Positions 1 through 7,236 are shown, counted from the first letter of the stretch. The stretch: 9,222 bases of DNA from CAYNYM01 sp049366815 (GCA_049366815.1 JBMNCO010000082.1:1-9222), one strand, 5' to 3'. The notes: generated by a model not told the origin, from the sequence alone. Program-made: numbers and translations.

Positions 1-333
1 GAAGGCCCGGTCGGCCGGCTCGCTTCGCCCCTGCTCCATTATACCTACGATACGATCAGCAGCTTTCTGGAGCGGCAGAACCGGTACAGCGGCCTGGCGG
101 CCCTGGAGATCGCCCATCGTCCCTCCTGGACGCGCTGGCATACCCTCACCCTTCGGCCGCTTTACACCTTCTTTTCCATGTACTTTCTCAGGATGGGATG
201 CCTGGACGGGTTCCCGGGCCTCTTTCTGGCCGTATCCTATGCCTATTACAACTTTTTGAAATATTACCGGTACTTCAACCCTGAGAAGGCAGGTCGTCAA
301 CCCGGGGCCGAGGAAGGTCAGCCCTGCATTTGA
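1..333 (+). CDS. Family 2 glycosyltransferase, WaaE/KdtX-like (C-terminal part only)
   Basis: Frame 1 is open from the first base to a TGA at 331-333, giving the last 110 residues of a protein whose start is outside the window. The visible part has the usual C-terminal layout of the WaaE/KdtX/LgtF group of GT2 enzymes: a histidine-tyrosine stretch (LLHYTYDTISSFLERQNRYS, residues 11-30 of the fragment), then a basic, aromatic amphipathic region with LRPLYTFFSMYFLRMGCLDG (53-72) and an aromatic tail. In the family these regions follow the GT-A catalytic domain and probably sit against the inner membrane. Known members add glucose or a related sugar to the inner-core heptose of LPS. The nucleotide-binding and DxD regions lie upstream and cannot be checked, so the sugar specificity is unknown. 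The neighbouring heptosyltransferase 18 bases downstream fits a core role. Confidence 0.82.
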   Translation, partial: EGPVGRLASPLLHYTYDTISSFLERQNRYSGLAALEIAHRPSWTRWHTLTLRPLYTFFSMYFLRMGCLDGFPGLFLAVSYAYYNFLKYYRYFNPEKAGRQPGAEEGQPCI

Positions 334-351
334 GGAAATCATTGAATCTCC

Positions 352-1485
352 ATGAGACCCTATGGTAACTATCCGGACCTGGACCGCATCCGTCGCATCC
401 TGGTGATCAAGCTTCGCCACCACGGGGATGTGCTTTTGACCTCGCCCGTGTTCACCAATCTGCGGCGCCGTCTGCCGGAGGCCCGCATCGAGGCCATGAT
501 CTACAAGGAGACCCTGCCGATGCTGGAAGGTCATCCGGCCGTCGACCGGTTCCATCTCTATGACCCGGATTGGAAGAAATTGCCCGGCTGGAGGCGTTTG
601 GCCCGGGAGGTGTCTTTTATACGGCAGGTGAGGCAGGAGGGATTCGATCTGGCCATAAATCTGACCGAAGGAGACCGCGGGGCCTTTGCAGCATGGCTGT
701 CCAAGGCGCCCTGCAGGGTCGGCTTCGAGTCAAAGGGGAAGAAGTCCTGGGGAAAGGAGCGGATTTACACGCACCGCGTCAAGCGCCCGGACCTCCCCCG
801 GCATATGGTGGAGCAAAACCTGGACGCCCTGCGTCGAATCGGCATTTTCCCCGGCCCCGAGGAACGGGCCCTGTCCCTTCATATCCCTGATGCCGATCAG
901 AGGCGGATCACCGAGAGGCTTTCCCGGGCGGGAATCCGTCCGCACACCTATGTCCTGGTGCATCCGACCTCGCGCTGGCTGTTCAAATGCTGGCCCATGG
1001 AAAAGACGATCCTTCTGGTCAGAAGGCTCATCGAAGAGGGGATGCCGGTGGTCCTCTCCTCGGCACCGGATCCGAAGGAACTCGAATTGATCGAGATGAT
1101 CACCGCCGGGTGCGGGAACCGGTCCTTACTGAATCTGGGCGGGAAACTGACCCTGAAGGAACTCTGCGCCCTTATCGGTCTCAGCCGTTGTCTCGTAACC
1201 ATTGACTCTGTGCCCATGCACATTGCCAGCGCACTCAAGACGCCTGTGGTGGCCGTTTTCGGCCCTTCTTCCGATGTGGTGTGGGGGCCTTGGCATCATG
1301 CCTCAGGGCGTGTGGTCGCTCCTGATGTCCCTTGCCGTCCCTGCAATCTGGACGGTTGCGGCGGCGGCAAGGTCTGTGACTGCCTCGAACGGGTTTCCGT
1401 GGACAGGGTTGCCGAGTCCCTGAGGGAACTCCTGGCCTTCGCCCCTCCGGGAGAGGGAGCGATGCCCCGACCGCAGGCCCTGTGA
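352..1485 (+). CDS. waaQ: GT9 lipopolysaccharide heptosyltransferase, WaaQ/RfaQ type (putative heptosyltransferase III)
   Basis: A 377-residue GT-B enzyme expected to transfer heptose from ADP-heptose to inner-core heptose on the cytoplasmic face of the inner membrane. The N-terminal motif ILVIKLRHHGDVLLTSPVF (residues 16-34) is the GT9 signature, with D26 at the position of the catalytic base. The C-terminal Rossmann half has HPTSRWLFKCWP (204-215, K212 in the donor-phosphate region), VTIDSVPMHIASAL (282-295) and VAVFGPSS (300-307). LRHHGD and KCWP are especially like RfaQ. A cysteine cluster (C328, C331, C336, C342, C344) near the end is also seen in GT9 proteins. ATG 352 is the earliest possible start because an in-frame TGA lies at 343-345; GAGGAA at 332-337 is a somewhat distant ribosome site. 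It follows the GT2 gene by 18 bases and precedes the GT4 gene by 31. The family is secure; the exact acceptor (heptose III or another) is inferred. Confidence 0.92.
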   Translation: MRPYGNYPDLDRIRRILVIKLRHHGDVLLTSPVFTNLRRRLPEARIEAMIYKETLPMLEGHPAVDRFHLYDPDWKKLPGWRRLAREVSFIRQVRQEGFDLAINLTEGDRGAFAAWLSKAPCRVGFESKGKKSWGKERIYTHRVKRPDLPRHMVEQNLDALRRIGIFPGPEERALSLHIPDADQRRITERLSRAGIRPHTYVLVHPTSRWLFKCWPMEKTILLVRRLIEEGMPVVLSSAPDPKELELIEMITAGCGNRSLLNLGGKLTLKELCALIGLSRCLVTIDSVPMHIASALKTPVVAVFGPSSDVVWGPWHHASGRVVAPDVPCRPCNLDGCGGGKVCDCLERVSVDRVAESLRELLAFAPPGEGAMPRPQAL

Positions 1486-1516
1486 CGGGAGAGGATAAAA
1501 GAGGGAAGACCGCGGA

Positions 1517-2662
1517 ATGAAAAACAAAGAGATGCAGCCCCGATCAGATGACCTTGCGCCGCTGATCTTGCATACAGAGGCCTCCCGTGGCTGGGGCGGT
1601 CAGGAAATCCGGATTCTGGCGGAGATGGAGGGGATGCGCAGGCGGGGCCTGCGCACCTTGCTTCTGGCCCCGGAGGAAAGCGGGATCCTGTCGCGCGCCC
1701 GGAAAGCGTCCTTTCCTGTCATCCCTGTATCCTATGCCTCCAAGATCGACCCGGAGGCCTGGATGAAGACCTGGCGCACCTTTCGTCGCCTGCGCCCGGC
1801 GGTCGTGAACACGCATTCTTCAAAAGACAGCTGGATCGCAGGGGCCGTGGCCCGGGCTACCGGGGTGCCGCTGATCATTCGGACCCGGCACGTCAGTACA
1901 CCCATTGGTTCCGTCTTCAGCTACCGCCTTTTCCCCCACCTGATTTTGACCACCAGCCGCGCGATTGGGGAGGGCCTTGCCGCACGGGGGGTCGATCAGG
2001 ACCGTATCCTGACCCTGCCCACCGGTATCGATTTCGACCGATTTCGATTCGACCCCGGGCAGAGGGAAATGATACGTCGAGAGCTGGATGTCGCACCGTC
2101 CGAAATCCTGGTGGGTAACATCTGTATCATGCGGAGCTGGAAGGGCCTGGATTTTTTCATCGAAACAGCGGCGGCCCTCGGGGAACCCTTTCGATTTGTC
2201 CTCGTGGGGGACGGGCCCCAGAGGGAAAGGCTTCAGGGTCGGGCCGGGGCCCTCGGGCTGGAGAATAGAATACTGTTTCCCGGGTTTCAGGATCGTGTGG
2301 AAGGCTTCTTCTCGGCCCTGGATATCTTCTTCTTCACCTCTTACGCGTCAGAGGGTATCCCGCAATCGCTGCTGCAGGCCCTGGGTTGCGGTCTGCCTGT
2401 CGTGGCTGGGCGAAATCCCTCCATCAACGAGGTCCTCAACGCGCTTCCCTACAGTTGGCAAGTGGACTACGGGGATGTGAAAGAGGCCGGCCGGGCCCTG
2501 GGGCGGGCGGCAAAACATCTGCATCGGCAAAGGGTCCTGGATGACATCAAGGCCCGGGGTCTGCTTCACCGTCACGCCCTGGAGGGGATGTGGGACCAAC
2601 TCCTGGAGATCTACCGGCGTCATGGAATACAAAAGATCGACGACAATAAAAATCAGGGATGA
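1517..2662 (+). CDS. GT4 retaining glycosyltransferase, probable LPS core enzyme
   Basis: A 381-residue GT-B fold protein. N-terminal acceptor domain: ILHTEASRGWGGQE (17-30) with the glycine-rich loop, NTHSSKDSW (98-106), RTRH (122-125) and TTSRAIGEGL (145-154). The link to the donor domain is LPTGID (167-172). C-terminal GT4 domain: RSWKGLDFFI (206-215), LVGDGP (229-234) and EGIPQSLLQALGCGLPVVAG (279-298), the nucleotide-sugar binding region. The usual E-x7-E pair appears as E279-x7-Q287, so the second glutamate is replaced by glutamine. I recall 'EG-PQ-LLQ' versions in other GT4 enzymes near LPS genes, so this is probably subfamily variation and not loss of function. No membrane segments; it should act at the cytoplasmic face. 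The location between waaQ and other envelope genes suggests a core sugar transfer, but donor and acceptor cannot be read from the sequence. Its last 41 bases overlap the next gene in another frame. Confidence 0.88.
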   Translation: MKNKEMQPRSDDLAPLILHTEASRGWGGQEIRILAEMEGMRRRGLRTLLLAPEESGILSRARKASFPVIPVSYASKIDPEAWMKTWRTFRRLRPAVVNTHSSKDSWIAGAVARATGVPLIIRTRHVSTPIGSVFSYRLFPHLILTTSRAIGEGLAARGVDQDRILTLPTGIDFDRFRFDPGQREMIRRELDVAPSEILVGNICIMRSWKGLDFFIETAAALGEPFRFVLVGDGPQRERLQGRAGALGLENRILFPGFQDRVEGFFSALDIFFFTSYASEGIPQSLLQALGCGLPVVAGRNPSINEVLNALPYSWQVDYGDVKEAGRALGRAAKHLHRQRVLDDIKARGLLHRHALEGMWDQLLEIYRRHGIQKIDDNKNQG

Positions 2663-3188
2663 AAGCGGCAGGTGGATTCCCTACAGGGGATTGGATCCGG
2701 AGAAATTTGAGGAACTGGCCGCCCTGGTCGGCCGCTGTCTCGAACAGAGAGGGTATGTGATCATCTGTATCACAGGGAACAAGGGGATCGGTAAATCCAC
2801 GCTTGGTAAATTCATTCGGAAGCGTGGTTTCGGTCCTTATAAACCCAGGCATATCGCCGTCATCGACGATGACTGCATGAGTGTCGAAGTGCTCCATTTT
2901 TTTCGCCGAAGGTATGTCAATCCCTGCGCGGGGGTCGACGAGCTGAAACCGTTTTTCGGGTATTGCACAAAGAGGCCGATCCGTATCTATATCAAGTCCA
3001 ACCCGGAGTCACGTATTTCCAGGGCCGATATCCTGCTGCTGCTCGATACGGACGAAGAAGAGAGGCGCCGGCGACTGTTGCGTCGATATGGAAGAGAAAA
3101 GGGTGAGTCCGTGTTCCAGGATACCCGATCCTACGAGGGGCGACCGGCGATCGCCTTTCAATATTGGATGAGGGCCTCCGTCCCATGA
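2622..3188 (+). CDS. Small P-loop NTPase / kinase-like protein of unknown function
   Basis: An 188-residue protein not assignable to a named family. After a hydrophobic strand (YVIICITG, 45-52) comes a Walker A loop, GNKGIGKST (52-60, K58 and S59 binding phosphate). An acidic Walker B-like strand IAVIDDD follows at 78-84, and then a very basic segment, EERRRRLLRRYGREKG (146-161), after the strand DILLLLDTDE (136-145). This order resembles small-molecule kinases (nucleotide, dephospho-CoA or zeta-toxin-like), where the arginine-rich part forms a lid, but the overall sequence is not one I recognise. No signal peptide or membrane segment is seen. The frame is open further upstream to 2541, but ATG 2622, preceded by GGAG at 2605-2608, gives the most natural N-terminus and overlaps the GT4 gene by 41 bases. 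A sugar, lipid or nucleotide kinase role in LPS assembly is inference from location only. Confidence 0.8.
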   Translation: MEYKRSTTIKIRDESGRWIPYRGLDPEKFEELAALVGRCLEQRGYVIICITGNKGIGKSTLGKFIRKRGFGPYKPRHIAVIDDDCMSVEVLHFFRRRYVNPCAGVDELKPFFGYCTKRPIRIYIKSNPESRISRADILLLLDTDEEERRRRLLRRYGREKGESVFQDTRSYEGRPAIAFQYWMRASVP

Positions 3189-3298
3189 CGATAAGGCCGG
3201 CGGCGTCCCCGCGGCGTCTATCCGGACGGGCCGTGTGGGCGTTCCTGAGTCTCACGACGGACCGTGGGCTGCCCGCCCTTTTTTGTCTGACACGATGA
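3185..3298 (+). CDS. Possible 37-residue small ORF coupled to both neighbours
   Basis: ATG 3185 overlaps the stop of the P-loop gene in an ATGA (3185-3188), and the ORF's own TGA (3296-3298) overlaps the ATG of the GT39 gene in another ATGA (3295-3298). The product would be a basic peptide starting MTIRPAASPRRLSGR, with one moderately hydrophobic stretch (AVWAFLSL) and no recognised domain. It may encode a peptide, serve only as a translated bridge that brings ribosomes to the downstream start, or be chance in a GC-rich intergenic stretch. No clear ribosome site of its own is seen. Against it: the GT39 frame is also open over much of the same interval from GTG 3235. Confidence 0.25.
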   Translation: MTIRPAASPRRLSGRAVWAFLSLTTDRGLPALFCLTR

Positions 3299-4893
3299 AC
3301 CGAGTACAAGAACAGTTTCGAGCGCTTATCATAAGGCCGATCACCTGGGTCCTGGTCCTGGGTTTGGCGATCCGGATCTATGCGTGCCTGACGACCTACA
3401 TCATAAACCCGGACGGCATTCATTATATCCATCAGGCGCGGGCCATCTTTTATCAGGATTGGTCCAGCCTGACATCCTGTCACCTGAAATACCTGTCGAT
3501 CCTTCCGATCCTCATCGTCGCGGCATACAGCGTCCTTCAGGACTGGATCATCGCCGGGCTTTGCGTGTCCACGCTCTTCGGGTTCGCGACACTTTTCCCT
3601 CTGTATTTTCTGTTACGGCGCTTTTTCGATGAGACACTTTCCAGCATCACCCTGTTGATCTTCGTTCTGATTCCGTTCTTTGTCAGCCGCAGCGCCAATG
3701 TCCTCAGGGATCCTGTCTTCTGGTTCTTTATTGCGTCGGGCATGCTTCTTTTCCTCAGACAATGGGATGAACCCTTTCAGGGCCGCCGTGACCGGTATAG
3801 TGCGGTCCTCAGTTCCCTTTGCTTTCTCCTGGCAACCTGGGCAAGGGTCGAAGGGGTCATGTTTTTTGCGGTCTCGGCCGGGTACCTGCTCATCGCGTCA
3901 ACGGACAGGAGGCTCGAAAGGCTGTTTTTCTTCCTGTCTCCTGTCCTGGTCCTTGGCATAGCGGCCTTTGCCGGGATCCTGCTGGCCGATTCCAGGGCGG
4001 TTTACCTCCAGAAGATCAATCAGATTCCCCATGAGCTTGTGCAGGCTGCCCCACTCTATGAGACGCTTCGGGACGAGATTGAAACGCTTGCCGCCCAGAA
4101 TCCGGGTTATGTGGGCAAGTTTCTCTACCAGGTCCGCAAGATCGCCTGGCTTGTCCCATTCGGCCTGGTCTTTACGTACATCATCAAGGCGCTTTCCTAT
4201 CCCTATGCCTTCATCTTTTTCCTGGGATGTGTCGGGATGTTTCGGCGGGTTGGGGCGCAACAACGCATGGGGTATCTCCTGTGGCTCTCCTTTTTCAGCA
4301 TCCTGGTCTTGTGTGTACACCTCATCGCGACGTGGCATATTTATAACCGGTTTCTGGCGATCCTCATCCTGCCGGGGTGTGTGGTGATGGGCCTTGGGGT
4401 GGACAATGTCATCCGTTTTCTGCAGCAGAGGCTTCAGATTCGACAGCGCGCCGCCCTCCTGCTTCTGCTTTCCTTTATTCTCCTTTTCGGTCTTACCAAA
4501 AATCTGAGCCCCAACGAAAAAGACAAGGTCATTTACCGTCAGGCCGCCGAGATCATCGCCCGACACAAGGCCCCTCAACAGGTGGCACGGATTGCGGCCC
4601 AATATTCGAATGTGTATGAGTGGGTGTTTTTTTACGCCCACCTGGACTATCCCGGGACCTTGTGCGCCAGGCCCCTCTGCGGGACGATCGGGACCGATTA
4701 CGAACAATTTCTTCTTGATCTCAAAGAAAACGGCATCCGGTATGTGCTTTTCGAAGAAAAGGTGTGGCCGGTCGGGCGACTCGATTTGAAGGCCGCGCCC
4801 TATGAAAGGGATTTTCGGCTTTTGGGTAAATGGCATCATAAGAGCACGGGAGACCTCCTGCTTCTGGAGCGTCTGTCGGGAGAAAATACTTGA
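3295..4893 (+). CDS. GT39 / ArnT-like GT-C membrane glycosyltransferase
   Basis: A 532-residue integral membrane protein with roughly eleven or twelve hydrophobic segments covering about residues 15-400, followed by a soluble C-terminal domain (about 405-532) expected in the periplasm. The first periplasmic loop carries INPDGIHYIHQARAIF (37-52); D40 fits the conserved acidic residue of GT-C enzymes, and H43 and H46 replace the more usual tyrosine-rich pattern. A later NVLRDPVFWFF (135-145) and TWARVEG (181-187) match the second loop region of PMT/ArnT-type proteins. Such enzymes use a polyprenyl-phosphate sugar and act on the periplasmic side, for example adding Ara4N or galacturonic acid to lipid A or core. 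Here the substrate is unknown, but the LPS operon suggests lipid A or core. The frame also extends to GTG 3235 (20 more residues); ATG 3295 is preferred because it gives the short charged N-terminus before the first helix and sits in an ATGA overlap. Neither start has a strong ribosome site. Confidence 0.85.
   Translation: MNRVQEQFRALIIRPITWVLVLGLAIRIYACLTTYIINPDGIHYIHQARAIFYQDWSSLTSCHLKYLSILPILIVAAYSVLQDWIIAGLCVSTLFGFATLFPLYFLLRRFFDETLSSITLLIFVLIPFFVSRSANVLRDPVFWFFIASGMLLFLRQWDEPFQGRRDRYSAVLSSLCFLLATWARVEGVMFFAVSAGYLLIASTDRRLERLFFFLSPVLVLGIAAFAGILLADSRAVYLQKINQIPHELVQAAPLYETLRDEIETLAAQNPGYVGKFLYQVRKIAWLVPFGLVFTYIIKALSYPYAFIFFLGCVGMFRRVGAQQRMGYLLWLSFFSILVLCVHLIATWHIYNRFLAILILPGCVVMGLGVDNVIRFLQQRLQIRQRAALLLLLSFILLFGLTKNLSPNEKDKVIYRQAAEIIARHKAPQQVARIAAQYSNVYEWVFFYAHLDYPGTLCARPLCGTIGTDYEQFLLDLKENGIRYVLFEEKVWPVGRLDLKAAPYERDFRLLGKWHHKSTGDLLLLERLSGENT
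4878..4883 (+). promoter_or_regulatory. Ribosome binding site supporting the TTG start of lptF
   Basis: GGGAGA lies six bases before TTG 4890. It supports the non-ATG start at a point where the lptF start overlaps the stop codon of the upstream gene, so translation is probably coupled as well. Confidence 0.6.
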
Positions 4894-6074
4894 GATTAAC
4901 CCTTCACCGATACATCTTCAGACAGATCTGGCCGACCTTTGCGTCCTGTCTCTTTGTCTTCGTCCTGATCATGGTGGCCACCGAGACCATGTCCCTCACG
5001 GAGTGGATTGCGGAAAAAGGCGTTCACCCGGTCCATGTCCTGAAGCTCCTCCTCTATATCCTGCCCAACGGGGTGCTTCTGGCCCTGCCCGCAGCGAGCC
5101 TTATGGCCGTACTGATCGCCTTTCTCCGCATGTCGGGAGACAACGAGATCATCGCACTGAATTCCGCCGGCATCAGCCTTTTTCAGATGCTGCCGCCCGT
5201 TGCAGCCTTGTCCTTATTCAGTTATTTCCTGGCAAGTTTTATGGCGCTGGTTGCGGCCCCCTGGGGGAACAGGAACTTTGAAGAAACCGTTTTCAAGATG
5301 ATCGAGTCGAGGGCCCGTTTCAACGTAAAGGAAAGGGTGTTTTATGAGCTTTTTGAAGACGTTGTGCTGTATGTGAACAGGGTCTCCCCCGATGATGGGG
5401 CCATGAAGGACATCCTTCTGGTTGACAAGAGAGATGAATCGGCCACCAATTCCATCGTGGCAAAGGAAGGAAGGATTATCCCCAATCCGGAGAGAAGGAC
5501 CGTCACCATACACTTCGAAGACGGCACGGTCTTTATGGTTGAAAAGGCACTTGACGGGGCAAGGAGCGTGGGCTTCAAGACCTATGCTTTGAATCTCAAC
5601 CTGGATGATATGATGGCCTCTGTGACGTCAAGAAAGAGATCCCCCGATGAGATGTACATCCATGAACTCATGAGACAGATCACCCAGGGCCGGGAAGGTG
5701 GGAAGAAATACAATGAGATGGTCATCAGACTCCTGGAAAATTTTACTATTCCCCTGGCCGCCTTGCTTATGGGATTGATCGGGGCCCCTTTGGGGGCGCA
5801 GATCAGGTCCAGGGGAAGGTCTCTGGGTGTTTCCGTGGGGCTGATGGTCTTCATGATCTATTACGTCTTCATGATGGGTGCAAGGAGTATCTGCGAGACC
5901 GGAACGGTGTCGCCTTTTGTAGGTATGTGGTTCCCGAATATCTTTCTGGCGGCCTGTTGCATCATGCTCCTCAGAATGGCCAAAGGAGGAGAAGCCGCCA
6001 ATGTGGATCTGTGGGTCCAGAATATCCAGGGCTATCTGAGGCTGAGGCCCGGAGGCCCCAAGAAGACCCCCTGA
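4890..6074 (+). CDS. lptF: LptF, LPS export permease subunit
   Basis: A 394-residue YjgP/YjgQ-family protein. With LptG it forms the transmembrane part of the LptB2FG ABC transporter, which pulls LPS from the inner membrane and passes it to LptC and the periplasmic bridge. The N-terminus LHRYIFRQIWPTF (5-17) leads into the first helix (about 18-32). A helix pair (about 48-80) precedes GDNEIIALNSAGIS (83-96), the cytoplasmic coupling helix that docks on LptB. A third helix (about 104-123) is followed by the beta-jellyroll-like periplasmic domain (about 125-260), and three C-terminal helices lie between about 284 and 363, with GAPLGAQIRSRGRSLGVSVG (298-317) as in LptF. TTG 4890 is the start because it gives the expected N-terminus with GGGAGA six bases upstream; it overlaps the upstream stop as TTGA. 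lptG follows after 27 bases. LptB, LptC and LptA are not in the window. Confidence 0.95.
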   Translation: MRLTLHRYIFRQIWPTFASCLFVFVLIMVATETMSLTEWIAEKGVHPVHVLKLLLYILPNGVLLALPAASLMAVLIAFLRMSGDNEIIALNSAGISLFQMLPPVAALSLFSYFLASFMALVAAPWGNRNFEETVFKMIESRARFNVKERVFYELFEDVVLYVNRVSPDDGAMKDILLVDKRDESATNSIVAKEGRIIPNPERRTVTIHFEDGTVFMVEKALDGARSVGFKTYALNLNLDDMMASVTSRKRSPDEMYIHELMRQITQGREGGKKYNEMVIRLLENFTIPLAALLMGLIGAPLGAQIRSRGRSLGVSVGLMVFMIYYVFMMGARSICETGTVSPFVGMWFPNIFLAACCIMLLRMAKGGEAANVDLWVQNIQGYLRLRPGGPKKTP

Positions 6075-6101
6075 TCAAAGAGGGAATTTGAAGAGATTTC
6101 C

Positions 6102-7178
6102 ATGAGAATCCTTTCAAGATACTTTCTAACGGAATTTTTAAAGATATTCGGGATCTGTCAGATCTCTATCTACACGATTTTTCTGCTCATCGATTTCATC
6201 CGGAAGATTGACAACTTCATCGAGGCCGGGGTATCCAGAGGGACGATCTTCACCTATTTTCTGTATAAGACACCTTTTATCGTGATCCAAATGACGCCGG
6301 TGGCCTCCCTGCTGTCCGTCATCATCCTTTTCTGCCTCATGAAGCGAAGCAACGAGATCACTGCCCTGAGGGCTTCCGGTTTCAGCATTTTCCAGATATC
6401 CAAGCCCATCATCACGGCGTCTCTTTTCATCGCCCTCGGCGTGTTCCTGTTCTCTGAGACGCTTATCCCCTATACGAGTTCGAAGAGCAATGAGATATGG
6501 GCCATCCAGGTGAAAAAGCGGGACCCCACGCGTTTTTATGGAAAGAGCCAGATATGGTACAAGGGAGAAGACGCCATCTATTGGATCCGACACTTCGACG
6601 GCAAACACAAGACGATGGAGTCCCCCAGTTTCTATTTTTTCGACGGGGACTTCCGACTGGTCAAGAGAATCGACGCCCGGCAGTGTGTCTGGGAAGGACG
6701 CAGGTGGAATGCCAAGGAAGGCATCATTCAGGAACGCGATGGAGAAGGAGGATATTCACTCGAAAAGTTTGCTCAGCGCCATGTCGATATCCCTGAAACA
6801 CCGGAGATCTTCATGCGAACCGAGAAAAAGCCGGAGGAGATGAGCTATTGGCAGCTCAAGGCCTGGGCCGAAAGGGTGCGCCAGGAGGGATACGACGATT
6901 CGAGATATCAGGTCGATTTGCACGTCAAGTTCGCTTTGCCCCTCGTCAGCCTGATCCTGGTCTTCACCGGGATCCCTGTTGCCCTTGGGATGCAGCGGGG
7001 GGGGACACCTCTGGCCGTTTCAGCCGGGATGGGCATCTGTCTTGCCTACCTGCTCGTTTTGGGGTTTTCAAGATCCCTGGGACTGTCCGGCGTCTTACCC
7101 CCCTTCCTGTCGGCCTGGATCGCCAGTTTGCTCTTTCTGCTCCTGGGTGTCTATTTTATGATGAAGATTGAGAAATAA
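6102..7178 (+). CDS. lptG: LptG, LPS export permease subunit
   Basis: A 358-residue YjgQ-family protein, partner of LptF in the LptB2FG exporter. MRILSRYFLTEFLKIF (1-16) is the typical amphipathic start, followed by helix 1 (about 17-35). Helices 2-3 lie around 50-80 and 98-118, with the coupling helix SNEITALRASGFS (83-95) between them. The periplasmic domain runs about 120-270 (for example QIWYKGEDAIYWI, 150-162), and HVKFALPLVSLILVFTGIPV (274-293) begins the C-terminal three-helix bundle, with MQRGGTPLAVSAGMG (297-311) matching the family. Length is as expected. GAAGAG at 6090-6095 provides a ribosome site six bases before the ATG. The separate neighbouring LptF and LptG genes indicate a heterodimeric exporter. 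The gene contains a run of eight G (6997-7004) encoding part of R299-G300-G301. Confidence 0.95.
   Translation: MRILSRYFLTEFLKIFGICQISIYTIFLLIDFIRKIDNFIEAGVSRGTIFTYFLYKTPFIVIQMTPVASLLSVIILFCLMKRSNEITALRASGFSIFQISKPIITASLFIALGVFLFSETLIPYTSSKSNEIWAIQVKKRDPTRFYGKSQIWYKGEDAIYWIRHFDGKHKTMESPSFYFFDGDFRLVKRIDARQCVWEGRRWNAKEGIIQERDGEGGYSLEKFAQRHVDIPETPEIFMRTEKKPEEMSYWQLKAWAERVRQEGYDDSRYQVDLHVKFALPLVSLILVFTGIPVALGMQRGGTPLAVSAGMGICLAYLLVLGFSRSLGLSGVLPPFLSAWIASLLFLLLGVYFMMKIEK
6997..7004 (+). repeat. Run of eight G inside lptG
   Basis: Eight consecutive G lie in the codons for R299, G300 and G301 of LptG, at the loop between the first and second C-terminal helices. One-base slippage would shift the frame and remove the last two helices. 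The residues themselves belong to a conserved family motif, so the tract may simply reflect GGG use for glycine. Confidence 0.7.
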
Positions 7179-7230
7179 GATAAGAAGTCCGCAAGAAGTC
7201 GTTTCCTGACCTTTTGCGCGGCCGTAAAAA

Positions 7231-7236
7231 AGGGAA
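7231..7236 (+). promoter_or_regulatory. Ribosome binding site deciding the GTG start of the PNPT fusion gene
   Basis: AGGGAA, after a run of A, lies three bases before GTG 7240. No ATG is available at the proper N-terminus, so this site and the expected first transmembrane helix fix the GTG start. The 61 bases between lptG and this gene otherwise hold only a short direct repeat (AAGAAGTC at 7182-7189 and 7193-7200) and no clear terminator or promoter. Confidence 0.5.

Noticed and set aside
2992..3483. Minus-strand open frame across the gap between the P-loop and GT-C genes
   Set aside because: It could have been a gene in the gap, but the product is basic, shows no domain and overlaps two better-supported + strand genes.
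3898..4839. Long minus-strand open frame of 313 codons opposite the GT-C gene
   Set aside because: It mirrors codons of a clear membrane protein, has no recognisable domain and is rich in K, P, G, D and H as expected from the complement of hydrophobic codons.
7182..7200. Direct repeat AAGAAGTC at 7182-7189 and 7193-7200 before the PNPT gene
   Set aside because: Only eight bases repeated once, 11 bases apart; not enough to claim an operator.
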